A stretch of DNA of 64,000 nt, from contig JBEBYL010000014.1 in NCBI GenBank assembly GCA_040391135.1, forward strand, positions 1-64,000, in the 5' to 3' direction. The notes below the pieces were generated by a model. It made no database searches. It saw nothing but the letters and a program-made list of their open reading frames with translations, and was not told where the DNA came from. Positions 17,338 through 24,962 of this stretch are shown here, piece after piece. The position numbers and the translations under genes were made by a program. Every line of letters begins with the position of its first letter. The first letter of the stretch is position 1. This stretch comes from G025836975 sp040391135. GTDB lineage: Bacteria; Pseudomonadota; Gammaproteobacteria; Burkholderiales; Burkholderiaceae_B.

Positions 17338-17976
17338 TCAGCCCGATACGACAGGCAGGCCGGCCAGACGGGAAAGCTCGGCCTGGCCCAGCCCCGAAAC
17401 ATCATCGACCAGAACGACCTTGCCGTCCCTCAGGTCGAACACCGCCAGGTCGGTATAGACCCGTGTGACGCAGCCGACGCCGGTCAGCGGATACGTGCAG
17501 CGCTCCACCAGCTTGCTTTGCCCTTCCCGCGTCAAAAGCTCCATCAATACGTAGACCGACTTGGCGCCAATGGCCAAGTCCATGGCCCCGCCCACCGCCG
17601 GAATGGCATCGGGCGCGCCGGTATGCCAATTGGCCAGATCGCCGAAACGCGACACCTGGAATGCGCCGAGCACGCAGATATCAAGGTGGCCGCCGCGCAT
17701 CATGCCAAATGAATCGGCGTGATGGAAATAGGCGCCGCCCGGCAAAAGAGTGACCGGCTGCTTGCCGGCGTTGATGAGATCGGGATCTTCGGCGCCCGGT
17801 TCAGGCGCCGGGCCCATCCCGATGACTCCATTCTCGCTGTGCAGCATGATCTCGCGATCCGCGGGAAGGTAGTTGGCGACCTTGGTCGGCAGGCCGATAC
17901 CCAGATTCACCACGCTGCCTTCCGGAATGTCCTGTGCGACGCGCGCCGCCATTTGTTCGCGATTCAATCGATTCAT
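17338..17976 (-). CDS. 3-oxoacid CoA-transferase subunit B
   Basis: The beta subunit of a succinyl-CoA:3-ketoacid (or 3-oxoadipate) CoA-transferase. The catalytic glutamate is E48 in the SENG motif, which forms the glutamyl-CoA thioester intermediate. GIGLPTKVANYL at 26-37 and AVGGAMDLAIGAK are further family signatures. The 212-residue length is typical. It overlaps subunit A by four bases. The Bug protein and IclR regulator next door favour a role in degradation of an aromatic or dicarboxylic acid (PcaIJ-like) rather than ketone bodies, but the two cannot be separated by eye. Confidence 0.93.
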   Translation of the reverse strand: MNRLNREQMAARVAQDIPEGSVVNLGIGLPTKVANYLPADREIMLHSENGVIGMGPAPEPGAEDPDLINAGKQPVTLLPGGAYFHHADSFGMMRGGHLDICVLGAFQVSRFGDLANWHTGAPDAIPAVGGAMDLAIGAKSVYVLMELLTREGQSKLVERCTYPLTGVGCVTRVYTDLAVFDLRDGKVVLVDDVSGLGQAELSRLAGLPVVSG

Positions 17977-18644
17977 TTTGATGCTCCCACGACGACTACG
18001 CGCTGCACGAAAAGGCCCGGCGTGACGATGGCCTCGGGATCGAGCGCTCCCAGTTCCACGATCTCGTCCACCTGAGCCACCGCGACACAGGACGCGGTCG
18101 CCATGATGGGCCCGAAATTACGCGCGGTCTTGCGGTACACCAGGTTACCCCAGCGATCCGCCCGCAAGGCCTTGATGAGAGCATAGTCGGCATGCAGCGG
18201 ATACTCCAGAATGTAATCACGCCCATTGATGGCACGCTGCTCCTTGCCTTCAGCCAGGGGCGTACCGGCGCCGGTGGGCGTATAGAATCCGCCTATGCCT
18301 GCGCCGGCCGCACGGATGCGTTCGGCCAGATTGCCTTGCGGCACGAGCTCCAGTTCGATCTTGCCGGCCCGGTACAGGGCATCGAATACATGCGAGTCGG
18401 ACTGGCGCGGAAACGAACACACGATCTTCCGGACCCGTCCGGCCGCCAGCAATGCCGCCAGACCGGTGTCTCCGTTACCCGCGTTGTTGTTGACTATGAC
18501 CAGCTCTTTTGCCCCTTGATCGAGCAAGGCGTCGATCAGTTCTTTGGGCTGGCCCGCCATGCCAAAGCCGCCGACCATCACGACGGCCCCATCGGGGACG
18601 TCGGCCAGAGCCTGCCGCGCGTTGTCGAAAATCTTGGAGATCAT
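17973..18644 (-). CDS. 3-oxoacid CoA-transferase subunit A
   Basis: The alpha subunit paired with the gene just downstream. Of its 223 residues, the conserved CoA-binding region GAVVMVGGFGMAGQP (19-33) and NNNAGNGDTGLAALL are diagnostic, along with GGFYTPTGAGTPLAEGKE. Subunits A and B together transfer CoA from succinyl-CoA to a 3-oxoacid. The ATG at 18644 is preceded by an AGGAAAAGGC-type ribosome site. A 72-bp gap with a GTGGCC/GGCCAC inverted repeat (18670-18697) separates it from the upstream Bug gene. Confidence 0.93.
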   Translation of the reverse strand: MISKIFDNARQALADVPDGAVVMVGGFGMAGQPKELIDALLDQGAKELVIVNNNAGNGDTGLAALLAAGRVRKIVCSFPRQSDSHVFDALYRAGKIELELVPQGNLAERIRAAGAGIGGFYTPTGAGTPLAEGKEQRAINGRDYILEYPLHADYALIKALRADRWGNLVYRKTARNFGPIMATASCVAVAQVDEIVELGALDPEAIVTPGLFVQRVVVVGASK

Positions 18645-18716
18645 GCCTTTTCCTGCTTGTAAATAGATCGTGGCCAGCTTCCGAAGTAGCCGGCCACCAT
18701 GGATTGCTGCGCCAGC

Positions 18717-19709
18717 CTAGTCCACCGTGGCGCCAGAAGCCTTGACCACCTTGGCCCAGCTGTCGACTTCGGACTTGATGAAGGCGCCGAATTCGGCGGG
18801 CGTGGTTTTGGCCGGCACCGCGCCCAAGTCGGCCAAGCGTTTTTGTACATCGGGTTTGGCCAGGGCCGCCAGAATGGTTGCATTGAGCTTGTTGACCACG
18901 TCATCCGGCGTGCCCTTGGGCGCAATCACCCCGAACCACGAAGATACGTCGAAAGTCGGGTAGCCCGATTCCTTCATGGTGGGCAGGTCGGGGGCCGTTT
19001 TGGAGCGATCGGCCGTCGTGACCGCCAGTGCGCGCAACTTGCCGGCTTCCACATGCGGCCAGGCCGAAGGCATGTTGTCGAACATGTACTGCACCTGCCC
19101 TCCCAGCAGATCGGTCATGGCCGGCGAGCTGCCTTTGTAGGGAATATGGGTGACATCGATATTCGCCACTTGCTTGAACAGTTCGCCCGCCATGTGGATG
19201 GAGGTGCCGCTGCCCGAGGACGCGAAATTAAGCTTGCCCGGATTTGCCTTGGCATAGTCGACCAGTTCCTTCACGGTCTTGACCGGCACCTGGGGGTTGA
19301 CCACCAGCACATTGGGTACGCGCACGGCCAGCGCGATGGGGGCAAAATCCTTGACCAGGTCGAAACGCAGGTTCTTGTACAAGGTCTGGTTGATGGCGCT
19401 GGTGACGGCGACCATGTACAAGGTGTAGCCATCGGGATCGGCGCGCGAAACCATTTCCGTGGCGATGTTGCTGCCCGCGCCCGGACGGTTTTCAACGACC
19501 ACCGGCTGGCCCAGGGCGTCGCCGATTTCCTTGCCGACGATGCGCGCCACGACATCGGTCGTGCCGCCCGCGGAGAACCCCACGACCAGGCGAATGGCAT
19601 GATCGGGATAGGCCGCCGAAGCAGCGCTTGAAAAACCCAGGGAACCCGCAACCAGCATGCTTGCGGCCAGCGCCTTGGCGCCTAGTGTGAATTTGGTATG
19701 AATTAGCAT
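18717..19709 (-). CDS. Bug-family (TctC-like) periplasmic binding protein
   Basis: From the ATG at 19709, which follows the strong ribosome site AGGAGGACACTAC, it has 330 residues including a signal peptide ending SSAASA. The family pattern is complete: VGFSAGGTTDVVAR, VVENRPGAGSNIATEMV, DPDGYTLYMV and DLPTMKESGYPTFD. It is a high-affinity periplasmic receptor for a carboxylate, with no membrane partner in the window. Being first in the run with the CoA-transferase genes and divergent from IclR, it probably captures the acid that the transferase pathway degrades. Confidence 0.94.
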   Translation of the reverse strand: MLIHTKFTLGAKALAASMLVAGSLGFSSAASAAYPDHAIRLVVGFSAGGTTDVVARIVGKEIGDALGQPVVVENRPGAGSNIATEMVSRADPDGYTLYMVAVTSAINQTLYKNLRFDLVKDFAPIALAVRVPNVLVVNPQVPVKTVKELVDYAKANPGKLNFASSGSGTSIHMAGELFKQVANIDVTHIPYKGSSPAMTDLLGGQVQYMFDNMPSAWPHVEAGKLRALAVTTADRSKTAPDLPTMKESGYPTFDVSSWFGVIAPKGTPDDVVNKLNATILAALAKPDVQKRLADLGAVPAKTTPAEFGAFIKSEVDSWAKVVKASGATVD

Positions 19710-19808
19710 GTAGTGTCCTCCTATTAGCGTCCGTCTTGTGGACAGTTTTATAATTGCAGATAGATTCTCGGACATATTTTCAATTTTTTAAACATACACG
19801 TACACGCA
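19710..19808. promoter_or_regulatory. divergent control region with repeated GGACA-type sites
   Basis: The 99-bp gap between the Bug gene and the IclR gene is AT-rich in the middle and carries repeated short sites: GTGTCC at 19713-19718, TGTGGACA at 19737-19744, CGGACA near 19769, and GTGGACA at 19809-19815 overlapping the IclR start. The outermost pair is inverted. These are candidate IclR operators; the match is by eye only. Confidence 0.4.
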
Positions 19809-20576
19809 GTGGACACTTTTGATCTCGACACCTCAGGCTCCGGTCCGCGCACGCTACGACGCGGCCTGCAAATCCTGCGCACTCTTCAGGAAAACCCCGA
19901 GTCCGGCCTGAACGTCAGCAGCCTGGCCCGGATCACCGGCCTGCAGCGGCCCACGGTCTATCGCCTGCTGGCGGCCCTGGTCGAGGGGGGATTCGTAAAG
20001 AACATCAGCGGCACCAAGCGTTTCGTTGCCTGCCAGAGCGGATCGACCTCCATCATCGACCAGGACCCGCGCATCGAACTGGCTTTCCCCGTCATGCAAA
20101 AGCTGGCCGCTGCGACAGGCGACGCCGTCTTCCTAGTCGTACGCGATGGGCATGAATCGGTCAGCCTCTGGAGGGAAATCGGCCCCTACCCTGTACAGAT
20201 CCTGGCGACATTCGCCGGCAAGCGTCAGCCGCTGGGCGTGGGGTCGGGCGGCATGGCCTTGCTGGCCAAACTGGACGACCCGACGGTGGAAGAGATCATT
20301 GCCCACAACAGCAACCAGATAGAGCAATACGGCGGCATGACAGCCCGCGAAATGCGCCAATTGGTCCAGAACACCCGTACCCGTGGCTATTCAGTCGTGG
20401 GCAATTATGCGGTGCGCGGCGCGCTGGGGGTAGGCTGCGCCTTGTGCGATGCCAAAAGCCAGCCATATCTGGCCATCAGCGTCACTGCCATCACCGAACG
20501 CATGCCCGCCACGCGCCAGCGTGAAATCGCCGGCCTCATACAGGAAGGCCTGAAAACCATAGCCGGAAAAATCTGA
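19809..20576 (+). CDS. IclR-family transcriptional regulator
   Basis: A 255-residue regulator starting with GTG. The N-terminal winged helix covers LRRGLQILRTLQENPESGLNVSSLARITGLQRPTVYRLLAAL, followed by the GAF-like IclR effector domain with GVGSGGMALLA and the conserved late segment VAVTAITERM-type (SVTAITERMPATRQ). Such proteins regulate aromatic and carboxylate catabolism genes. The divergent placement next to the Bug and CoA-transferase genes makes these its likely targets. Confidence 0.93.
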   Translation: MDTFDLDTSGSGPRTLRRGLQILRTLQENPESGLNVSSLARITGLQRPTVYRLLAALVEGGFVKNISGTKRFVACQSGSTSIIDQDPRIELAFPVMQKLAAATGDAVFLVVRDGHESVSLWREIGPYPVQILATFAGKRQPLGVGSGGMALLAKLDDPTVEEIIAHNSNQIEQYGGMTAREMRQLVQNTRTRGYSVVGNYAVRGALGVGCALCDAKSQPYLAISVTAITERMPATRQREIAGLIQEGLKTIAGKI

Positions 20577-20585
20577 GGCCCGGTC

Positions 20586-21422
20586 TTAGCGGGCGGCCGC
20601 CTGCACCGGATTGGCATGGACTTCGCTGACGGGAATGGGCACCTTCAAGCCTGCCTTGGACAAGGCTTGCAGCGCATTGCGATACAAATCGAACCGCAGG
20701 TCCCAGTAGCTTTCGGCGGGCGTCCATACCCGTATGGTGACGATGGTAGTGCTCTCGCGATATCCGGTCACCAGCACTTGCGGCTGGGGTTCGGCCAGGA
20801 CGTGCTGATGCGACTCGACCAGTTGAGCAAGCTCGCGCAGGGCCAGCTCGAGATCGTCGCCGTAGCGCACCGACACTTCCACATCAAGCCGGCGTGTCGC
20901 GTTGCGGCTGTAATTGATGATGGTGCTGCCCCACACCATGCTGTTCGGCAAGGTCAGATGTATGCCGTCAGCCTGGATCAGATGAGTCAAAAACAACCCC
21001 ACCTCGGCGACCGTGCCATCGCCTTTGCCGACCACTGAAATCGCTTCGCCCGCGCGCAAAGGACGCAGTGCCAACAGCATGATGCCGGCGGCAATATTTT
21101 GTAAAGTCCCCTGCAGGGCAAGGCCGACGGCCAGTCCGGCCGCGCCCAGCATGGCGATAATGCTGGCGGTCTGCACACCGAAACGCGCCAGCACGGCAAC
21201 GATCACGAATATGCGTATGGCCCATACCGTCACGGTATAGACCATGGGGACAATCGTGGGGTCGACCCGGGGCGATCTGGCGGCCAGCTTCCTGACGCTG
21301 CGGCCCGCCAGCGACGACGCCGACCAACCGACGACCAGCAAAATCACTGTAACCGCCAGGTTCAGGGCGAGGTATTCCACAGCCGGCATGAAAGCCGACA
21401 CGTCCTTGAGTTTTTCCAGCAT
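20586..21422 (-). CDS. MscS-family small-conductance mechanosensitive channel
   Basis: A 278-residue inner-membrane channel that opens under tension to release solutes on osmotic downshock. Three predicted transmembrane helices precede the pore helix TM3 with its Gly/Ala pattern (MLGAAGLAVGLALQGTLQNIAAGIML) and the following beta domain containing AGEAISVVGKGDGTVAEVG and LPNSMVWGSTIINYSRN. Size and layout match E. coli MscS (286). It is transcribed alone, with the DnaA-box-like cluster in its upstream region. Confidence 0.95.
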   Translation of the reverse strand: MLEKLKDVSAFMPAVEYLALNLAVTVILLVVGWSASSLAGRSVRKLAARSPRVDPTIVPMVYTVTVWAIRIFVIVAVLARFGVQTASIIAMLGAAGLAVGLALQGTLQNIAAGIMLLALRPLRAGEAISVVGKGDGTVAEVGLFLTHLIQADGIHLTLPNSMVWGSTIINYSRNATRRLDVEVSVRYGDDLELALRELAQLVESHQHVLAEPQPQVLVTGYRESTTIVTIRVWTPAESYWDLRFDLYRNALQALSKAGLKVPIPVSEVHANPVQAAAR

Positions 21423-21495
21423 GGCTATATCCGCGGCGCTGATGGATGGTATGCCGAATGATACCCGTGTTTGGCGGCGTCAGGAACAGACGGAG

Positions 21496-21598
21496 TTATC
21501 CACGTCAACTGTGGACAAAGCCAGGGAAAAGTGCTTGATTACTTGAAATAGTTTTGAAATATCAATCCCTTGAGCAACCAGCATGAAAATCATCCACA
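21496..21598. promoter_or_regulatory. cluster of DnaA-box-like 9-mers
   Basis: Three sites differ from TTATCCACA by one base each: TTATCCACG at 21496-21504, TTGTCCACA read on the minus strand at 21510-21518, and TCATCCACA at 21590-21598. The first two face each other across about six bases, upstream of mscS. No AT-rich unwinding element or origin genes are present, so this is at most a regulatory or titration site. Confidence 0.3.
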
Positions 21599-21632
21599 GA
21601 CCGGCAAAAAAGCGCCAGCCGGTGGATGATTT
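21587..21632 (-). terminator. long hairpin, probable terminator of the tiny membrane protein gene
   Basis: AAATCATCCAC at 21587-21597 and GTGGATGATTT at 21622-21632 form a perfect 11-bp inverted repeat; inner CCGGC and GCCGG can extend it. On the minus strand it lies just past the stop of the gene at 21650 and is followed by TTTTCATG. Confidence 0.55.
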
Positions 21633-21649
21633 GATTCAGCCGGTGTCGT

Positions 21650-21796
21650 TCAGGGTGATCGCCCGCTAATCAGGCGCACCAGTATCATGACAATCGCCAC
21701 GACAATCAATATATGGATAAAGCCTCCTATGGTGTACGAGGTAACCAACCCGAGCAACCATAAGATGATAAGAATCACCGCAATCGTATAAAGCAT
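21650..21796 (-). CDS. Tiny membrane protein, Lmo0937/DUF5670-like
   Basis: A 48-residue protein, too short for most gene callers, that begins MLYTIAVILIILWLLGLV and contains the conserved centre SYTIGGFIHILIVVAIVMIL. Two hydrophobic helices are joined by the GG turn. The layout is that of the Lmo0937 family of small stress-associated membrane proteins, often clustered with general-stress genes in proteobacteria. The ribosome site GAGAGGG sits nine bases before the ATG. Function unknown; neighbours (glycine-zipper lipoprotein, PRC-barrel protein) support an envelope-stress role. Confidence 0.88.
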   Translation of the reverse strand: MLYTIAVILIILWLLGLVTSYTIGGFIHILIVVAIVMILVRLISGRSP

Positions 21797-21831
21797 ATCA
21801 GCCCTCTCTTCGTCACTTGGACGGATTTGTA

Positions 21832-22047
21832 TTATTTACTTGCTTCGTGCCCCACGACGCCGCCGACGGCGGCGCCCCCCAGGGTACCCAACGTACTGCC
21901 GCCGGTCAGGACCGCTCCGCCCACCGCTCCCACGCCTGCGCCTATCGCCGTATTCTTGCCTTGCCGGGACATGCCACCGCAGCCGGCCAAGCCCATTGCC
22001 AGCGCCAAGGTCACGGTACCCACCGCGAATCGCTTCATCGTTCTCAT
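21832..22047 (-). CDS. Glycine-zipper lipoprotein, OsmB-like
   Basis: A 71-residue lipoprotein with a signal peptide ending in the lipobox LAGC, followed by a glycine-zipper domain (AIGAGVGAVGGAVLTGG then LGTLGGAAVGGVVGH). This resembles OsmB and related osmotically induced outer-membrane lipoproteins. ATAAGGAGCGATTCC before the ATG at 22047 fixes the start; an ATG three codons later is also possible. It lies 35 bases upstream of the tiny membrane protein gene on the same strand and is divergent from the PRC-barrel gene. Confidence 0.88.
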   Translation of the reverse strand: MRTMKRFAVGTVTLALAMGLAGCGGMSRQGKNTAIGAGVGAVGGAVLTGGSTLGTLGGAAVGGVVGHEASK

Positions 22048-22202
22048 GGAATCGCTCCTTATAAATTTTGGATCGGCAACGGACTGCCCTGTTGCTTGAG
22101 CGGAAGCAAGCAAGCGCCATGCCCGTGGGCTCCGGGGCCATTCAGGGCACGATACTTGCTGCATGCCGAACGACCCTGTTGGTCGTTAACCAGGAGAACC
22201 CT

Positions 22203-22673
22203 ATGAAAAAATCCATTGCCATTGCCGCATGCTCGCTTCCCTTGATATTCACGGCATCCGCCTATGCGCAGACACCTCCGCCCCAAGGCGGCGAGGCCCC
22301 CACACCGGGCGCGCCAGGCACGCCCGCCCCCGCCCCCACGACTCCCCCGGGTGCGCCAGCGGGCGCCGCCGATACATCGGCCAGCGCAGCCATGACCGAA
22401 GCCATTACGGGCTGGAGCGTCAAGGATAAAATCATGGGCAATGCGGTATATAACGAGAAAGATGAAAAAATCGGCGACATCAATGATGTCGTGTTGGCGA
22501 GCGACGGGAAGGCGGCTTATTTCATCGTCGGCGCGGGCGGATTCCTGGGCATGGGGGAACGCAGCGTGGCGATTCCGTTTGACGAGATCAAGCAAACCGG
22601 CGACAAGCTCGTATTGTCAGGCTATACAAAAGAGCAGTTGAAGGCCTTGCCGAAAGTCGAGATTGCCAAATAA
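22203..22673 (+). CDS. Exported PRC-barrel domain protein
   Basis: A 156-residue protein with a signal peptide ending SAYA (about residue 21), a Pro/Ala/Gly-rich linker (about 23-60), and a PRC-barrel domain from TGWSVKDKIMGNAVYN through the end, including IGDINDVVLASDGKAAYFIVG. PRC-barrels are small all-beta modules found in photosynthetic reaction centres, RimM and many stress proteins; their ligand is usually unknown. The ribosome site CCAGGAGAACCCT precedes the ATG. It leads a plus-strand series that continues through the duplicated-motif protein and DUF3182. Confidence 0.9.
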   Translation: MKKSIAIAACSLPLIFTASAYAQTPPPQGGEAPTPGAPGTPAPAPTTPPGAPAGAADTSASAAMTEAITGWSVKDKIMGNAVYNEKDEKIGDINDVVLASDGKAAYFIVGAGGFLGMGERSVAIPFDEIKQTGDKLVLSGYTKEQLKALPKVEIAK

Positions 22674-22682
22674 GGGAAACCC

Positions 22683-22710
22683 GCGTAGCGGCGTACAAAC
22701 GCCGCTACGC
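22683..22710 (+). promoter_or_regulatory. perfect 12-bp intercistronic hairpin
   Basis: GCGTAGCGGCGT at 22683-22694 and ACGCCGCTACGC at 22699-22710 form an uninterrupted 12-bp stem with the loop ACAA, nine bases after the PRC-barrel stop. No U-run follows, so it is more likely an mRNA-stability or attenuating structure between cistrons than a full terminator. Confidence 0.6.
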
Positions 22711-22743
22711 CAACGCATTCCACCCGCTACCAGGAGCACTGCC

Positions 22744-23055
22744 ATGAACAAGTCCGACACGACTAAACCCGGCAAGGAGCCGCCAACGCCTTTCCCGACC
22801 ACGCAGGACAATCCGGCCGGACGCGAGGATGCGTTGGACAGCGGGCTGGAAGAAACATTTCCGGCTAGCGATCCCGTCTCGGTCTCCACCAAGAAGCCGG
22901 ATATCGAGGCGTCCGATGCAGCCGCCTCGCCGGGTGCTAAAGGGAAAGAATCCTCCAAGCAGAAAGAAAAGGATCTGGACGAGGGGCTGGAAGAAACCTT
23001 CCCCGCCAGCGACCCTGTCTCCATTACCACCAAGAGGCCGGACAGTTCTGCCTGA
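22744..23055 (+). CDS. Small hydrophilic protein with duplicated acidic motif
   Basis: A 103-residue protein without signal peptide or membrane segment, very rich in D, E, S, T, P and K, and probably disordered. A 23-residue unit occurs twice, at 31-53 and 78-100, with only four differences; its core is GLEETFPASDPVS. Single copies of the core (E-T/S-FPASDP) occur in many short proteobacterial proteins of unknown role, as I recall. CCAGGAGCACTGCC gives a strong ribosome site. The stop codon TGA at 23053 is followed immediately by the ATG of the DUF3182 gene, so the two are made together. It could be a substrate or partner of that ATP-grasp-like protein; this is speculation. Confidence 0.85.
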   Translation: MNKSDTTKPGKEPPTPFPTTQDNPAGREDALDSGLEETFPASDPVSVSTKKPDIEASDAAASPGAKGKESSKQKEKDLDEGLEETFPASDPVSITTKRPDSSA

Positions 23056-24186
23056 ATGACTATGCTTGCGGGCATGCCCGACCCTCCGTCCCCGGGAACC
23101 GTGCTGATTTATGCGGCGCGCAAGGCGGAGCCCGAGCATGAACGGGTGGTGCATTTTGAACTGGGTACGCGCATAGCCGGCCTATTGGGCGCGTCGTTCG
23201 GCGGAGCGCACCGTGAAGGCATCGGGTACCAGGCCCCCGTTTATCTCATCCCGACCGATACGCTCATCGGCGCGGAACTGGCGCAACGCTTGGGGGTGCG
23301 CCGCGAAGAAGATCTGTTTGGCGGCGTCGCCCCCCATACCTTCGTTCCCACCAAGGCCATCACGCATGGCTTGCTCGATCCGCATGCCTTTGCTCCAGAG
23401 GGCTGGTCGCATGAATTCAGCCAGCGCGTCAAAGACAGCGTACTGGATGGCATCACCGCCTTTTCCATCGGAGATGCGCAAAGGGCCGGCATCCGGCTGC
23501 TGCGCCAAGGCCCAGTCCGGATCAAGCCGGTGCTGGCCACGGCCGGGCGCGGCCAGGCGCTGGTGTCCAGTCTGGACGAGCTTACGGCGCTCTTGGAACA
23601 AACGGACAGCCGCCACATAGCGGAGTGCGGGCTGGTACTGGAAGAAAACCTGGACGAAGTCGAGACCTTCAGCGTGGGCCAAGTCCGCATCGGCGGCCTC
23701 ACCGCCAGTTATGTCGGAACGCAATGCCTGACCCCCGACAATCTGGGGGAAATGGTATACGGAGGCTCGGAACTGATCGTGGTCCGCGGCGATTTCGAGC
23801 AACTGCTCAAGCTTGAGCTGAGCGATGAATGGCGGCTGGCCATTGCCAAGGCTCGTATCTACGATACAGCCGCCACCGCCTGCTACCCCGGCTTGCTGGC
23901 ATCGCGCCGCAATTACGACATTGCAATCGGAATCGGACGGGGCAAGGCGCGGCGCTGCGGCGTCCTTGAGCAGTCATGGCGTATCGGCGGAGCCAGTGGA
24001 GCGGAAATCGCGGCTCTGGAAGCCTTCCATGCCGACAAAGGGCTGCAGGCCGTGCGCGCGTCGACCATTGAGCTGTTCGGCTCCAGTCCCCGCCCACCCC
24101 CGGGAGCCAGGGAGATATACCGCGGCGTCGACCCGCAAATCGGCCCGATCAGCAAATACATAAGGGTCGAACCTTATGGGAACTAG
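23056..24186 (+). CDS. DUF3182-type, ATP-grasp-like protein
   Basis: A 376-residue cytoplasmic protein that I assign to DUF3182 from overall sequence memory. An ATP-grasp-like core can be read: KPVLATAGRGQALVSSLDEL (about 155-174) resembles the lysine plus glycine-rich ATP loop, and GLVLEENLDEVETFSVGQV (about 192-210) resembles the hinge with paired glutamates. ATP-grasp enzymes activate carboxylates as acyl phosphates and join them to amines or hydroxyls. It starts right at the stop of the duplicated-motif gene and overlaps the hydrolase gene by 11 bases, which argues for a common function. ATGs at 23062 and 23074 are alternative starts. The reaction is unknown. Confidence 0.75.
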   Translation: MTMLAGMPDPPSPGTVLIYAARKAEPEHERVVHFELGTRIAGLLGASFGGAHREGIGYQAPVYLIPTDTLIGAELAQRLGVRREEDLFGGVAPHTFVPTKAITHGLLDPHAFAPEGWSHEFSQRVKDSVLDGITAFSIGDAQRAGIRLLRQGPVRIKPVLATAGRGQALVSSLDELTALLEQTDSRHIAECGLVLEENLDEVETFSVGQVRIGGLTASYVGTQCLTPDNLGEMVYGGSELIVVRGDFEQLLKLELSDEWRLAIAKARIYDTAATACYPGLLASRRNYDIAIGIGRGKARRCGVLEQSWRIGGASGAEIAALEAFHADKGLQAVRASTIELFGSSPRPPPGAREIYRGVDPQIGPISKYIRVEPYGN

Positions 24187-24934
24187 CAGCGCCACCATTG
24201 AAATCGTCATCGACGACGAACACATCGCCGGCACCTTCCTGTCGCCGCAATCGAAAGTGCCGGGCATATTGTTCGTTCACGGCTGGGGCGGAAGCCAGGA
24301 GCGCGACCTGGACCGGGCCCGGGGCATAGCCGGCCTGGGCTGCGTATGCCTTACCTTCGACTTGCGCGGTCACGAAAGAGGATCGGAACGGCAAAAGACG
24401 GTGACTCGGGAAGAAAACCTGCGCGACATCATTTCGGCGTACGACACGCTGGCGCAGCATCCCGCCATCGACACCAATGCCATCGCCGTGGTGGGCACCA
24501 GCTACGGTGCTTATCTGTCCACCATCCTGACCACACTAAGGCCGGTGAAATGGCTGTCGCTGCGCGTACCCTCCTTGTACCGGGACGCGGAATGGAGCGT
24601 ACCCAAGCGCCAGTTGAATCGCGAGGACCTGGCCGTTTATCGCGGCGCGCCGGTCACGCCGGAAGAAAATCGCGCACTGGCCGCTTGCGCCGCTTTTACC
24701 GGCGATGTGCTTATCATCGAGTCCGAGCATGATCACCTGGTGCCCCATGCCACCATCATGAGCTACCGCGCGGCATTCCGCAATTCGCATTCGCTGACGC
24801 ACCGGGTGGTCGACGGTGCCGACCATGCCCTCAGCGAAAAAACCAGCCAGCAGGCGTATACCTCGATCCTGGTCGGCTGGATCACCGAAATGGTCGTTGG
24901 CGCACGGGTGGGCAGCCGGCCGGGCATTTCATGA
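24176..24934 (+). CDS. Alpha/beta hydrolase
   Basis: A 252-residue serine hydrolase with the nucleophile elbow GTSYGA (S109), a probable acid D186 and catalytic H217 (DGADHAL), and an oxyanion-region HGWGGS (35-40). There is no signal peptide. The best general resemblance is to dienelactone hydrolase / acyl-peptidase-like enzymes. Its start lies inside the 3' end of the DUF3182 gene (11-base overlap), so the two are translationally coupled, and it may reverse or finish the product of that protein. Substrate not predictable. Confidence 0.88.
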   Translation: MGTSSATIEIVIDDEHIAGTFLSPQSKVPGILFVHGWGGSQERDLDRARGIAGLGCVCLTFDLRGHERGSERQKTVTREENLRDIISAYDTLAQHPAIDTNAIAVVGTSYGAYLSTILTTLRPVKWLSLRVPSLYRDAEWSVPKRQLNREDLAVYRGAPVTPEENRALAACAAFTGDVLIIESEHDHLVPHATIMSYRAAFRNSHSLTHRVVDGADHALSEKTSQQAYTSILVGWITEMVVGARVGSRPGIS

Positions 24935-24962
24935 GCCCTGCGTTTCGAATACACTGAGGCGC

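Noticed and set aside
21496..21632. Replication origin
   Set aside because: There are DnaA-like boxes, but no AT-rich unwinding region and no dnaA, dnaN, gidA or parAB genes nearby.
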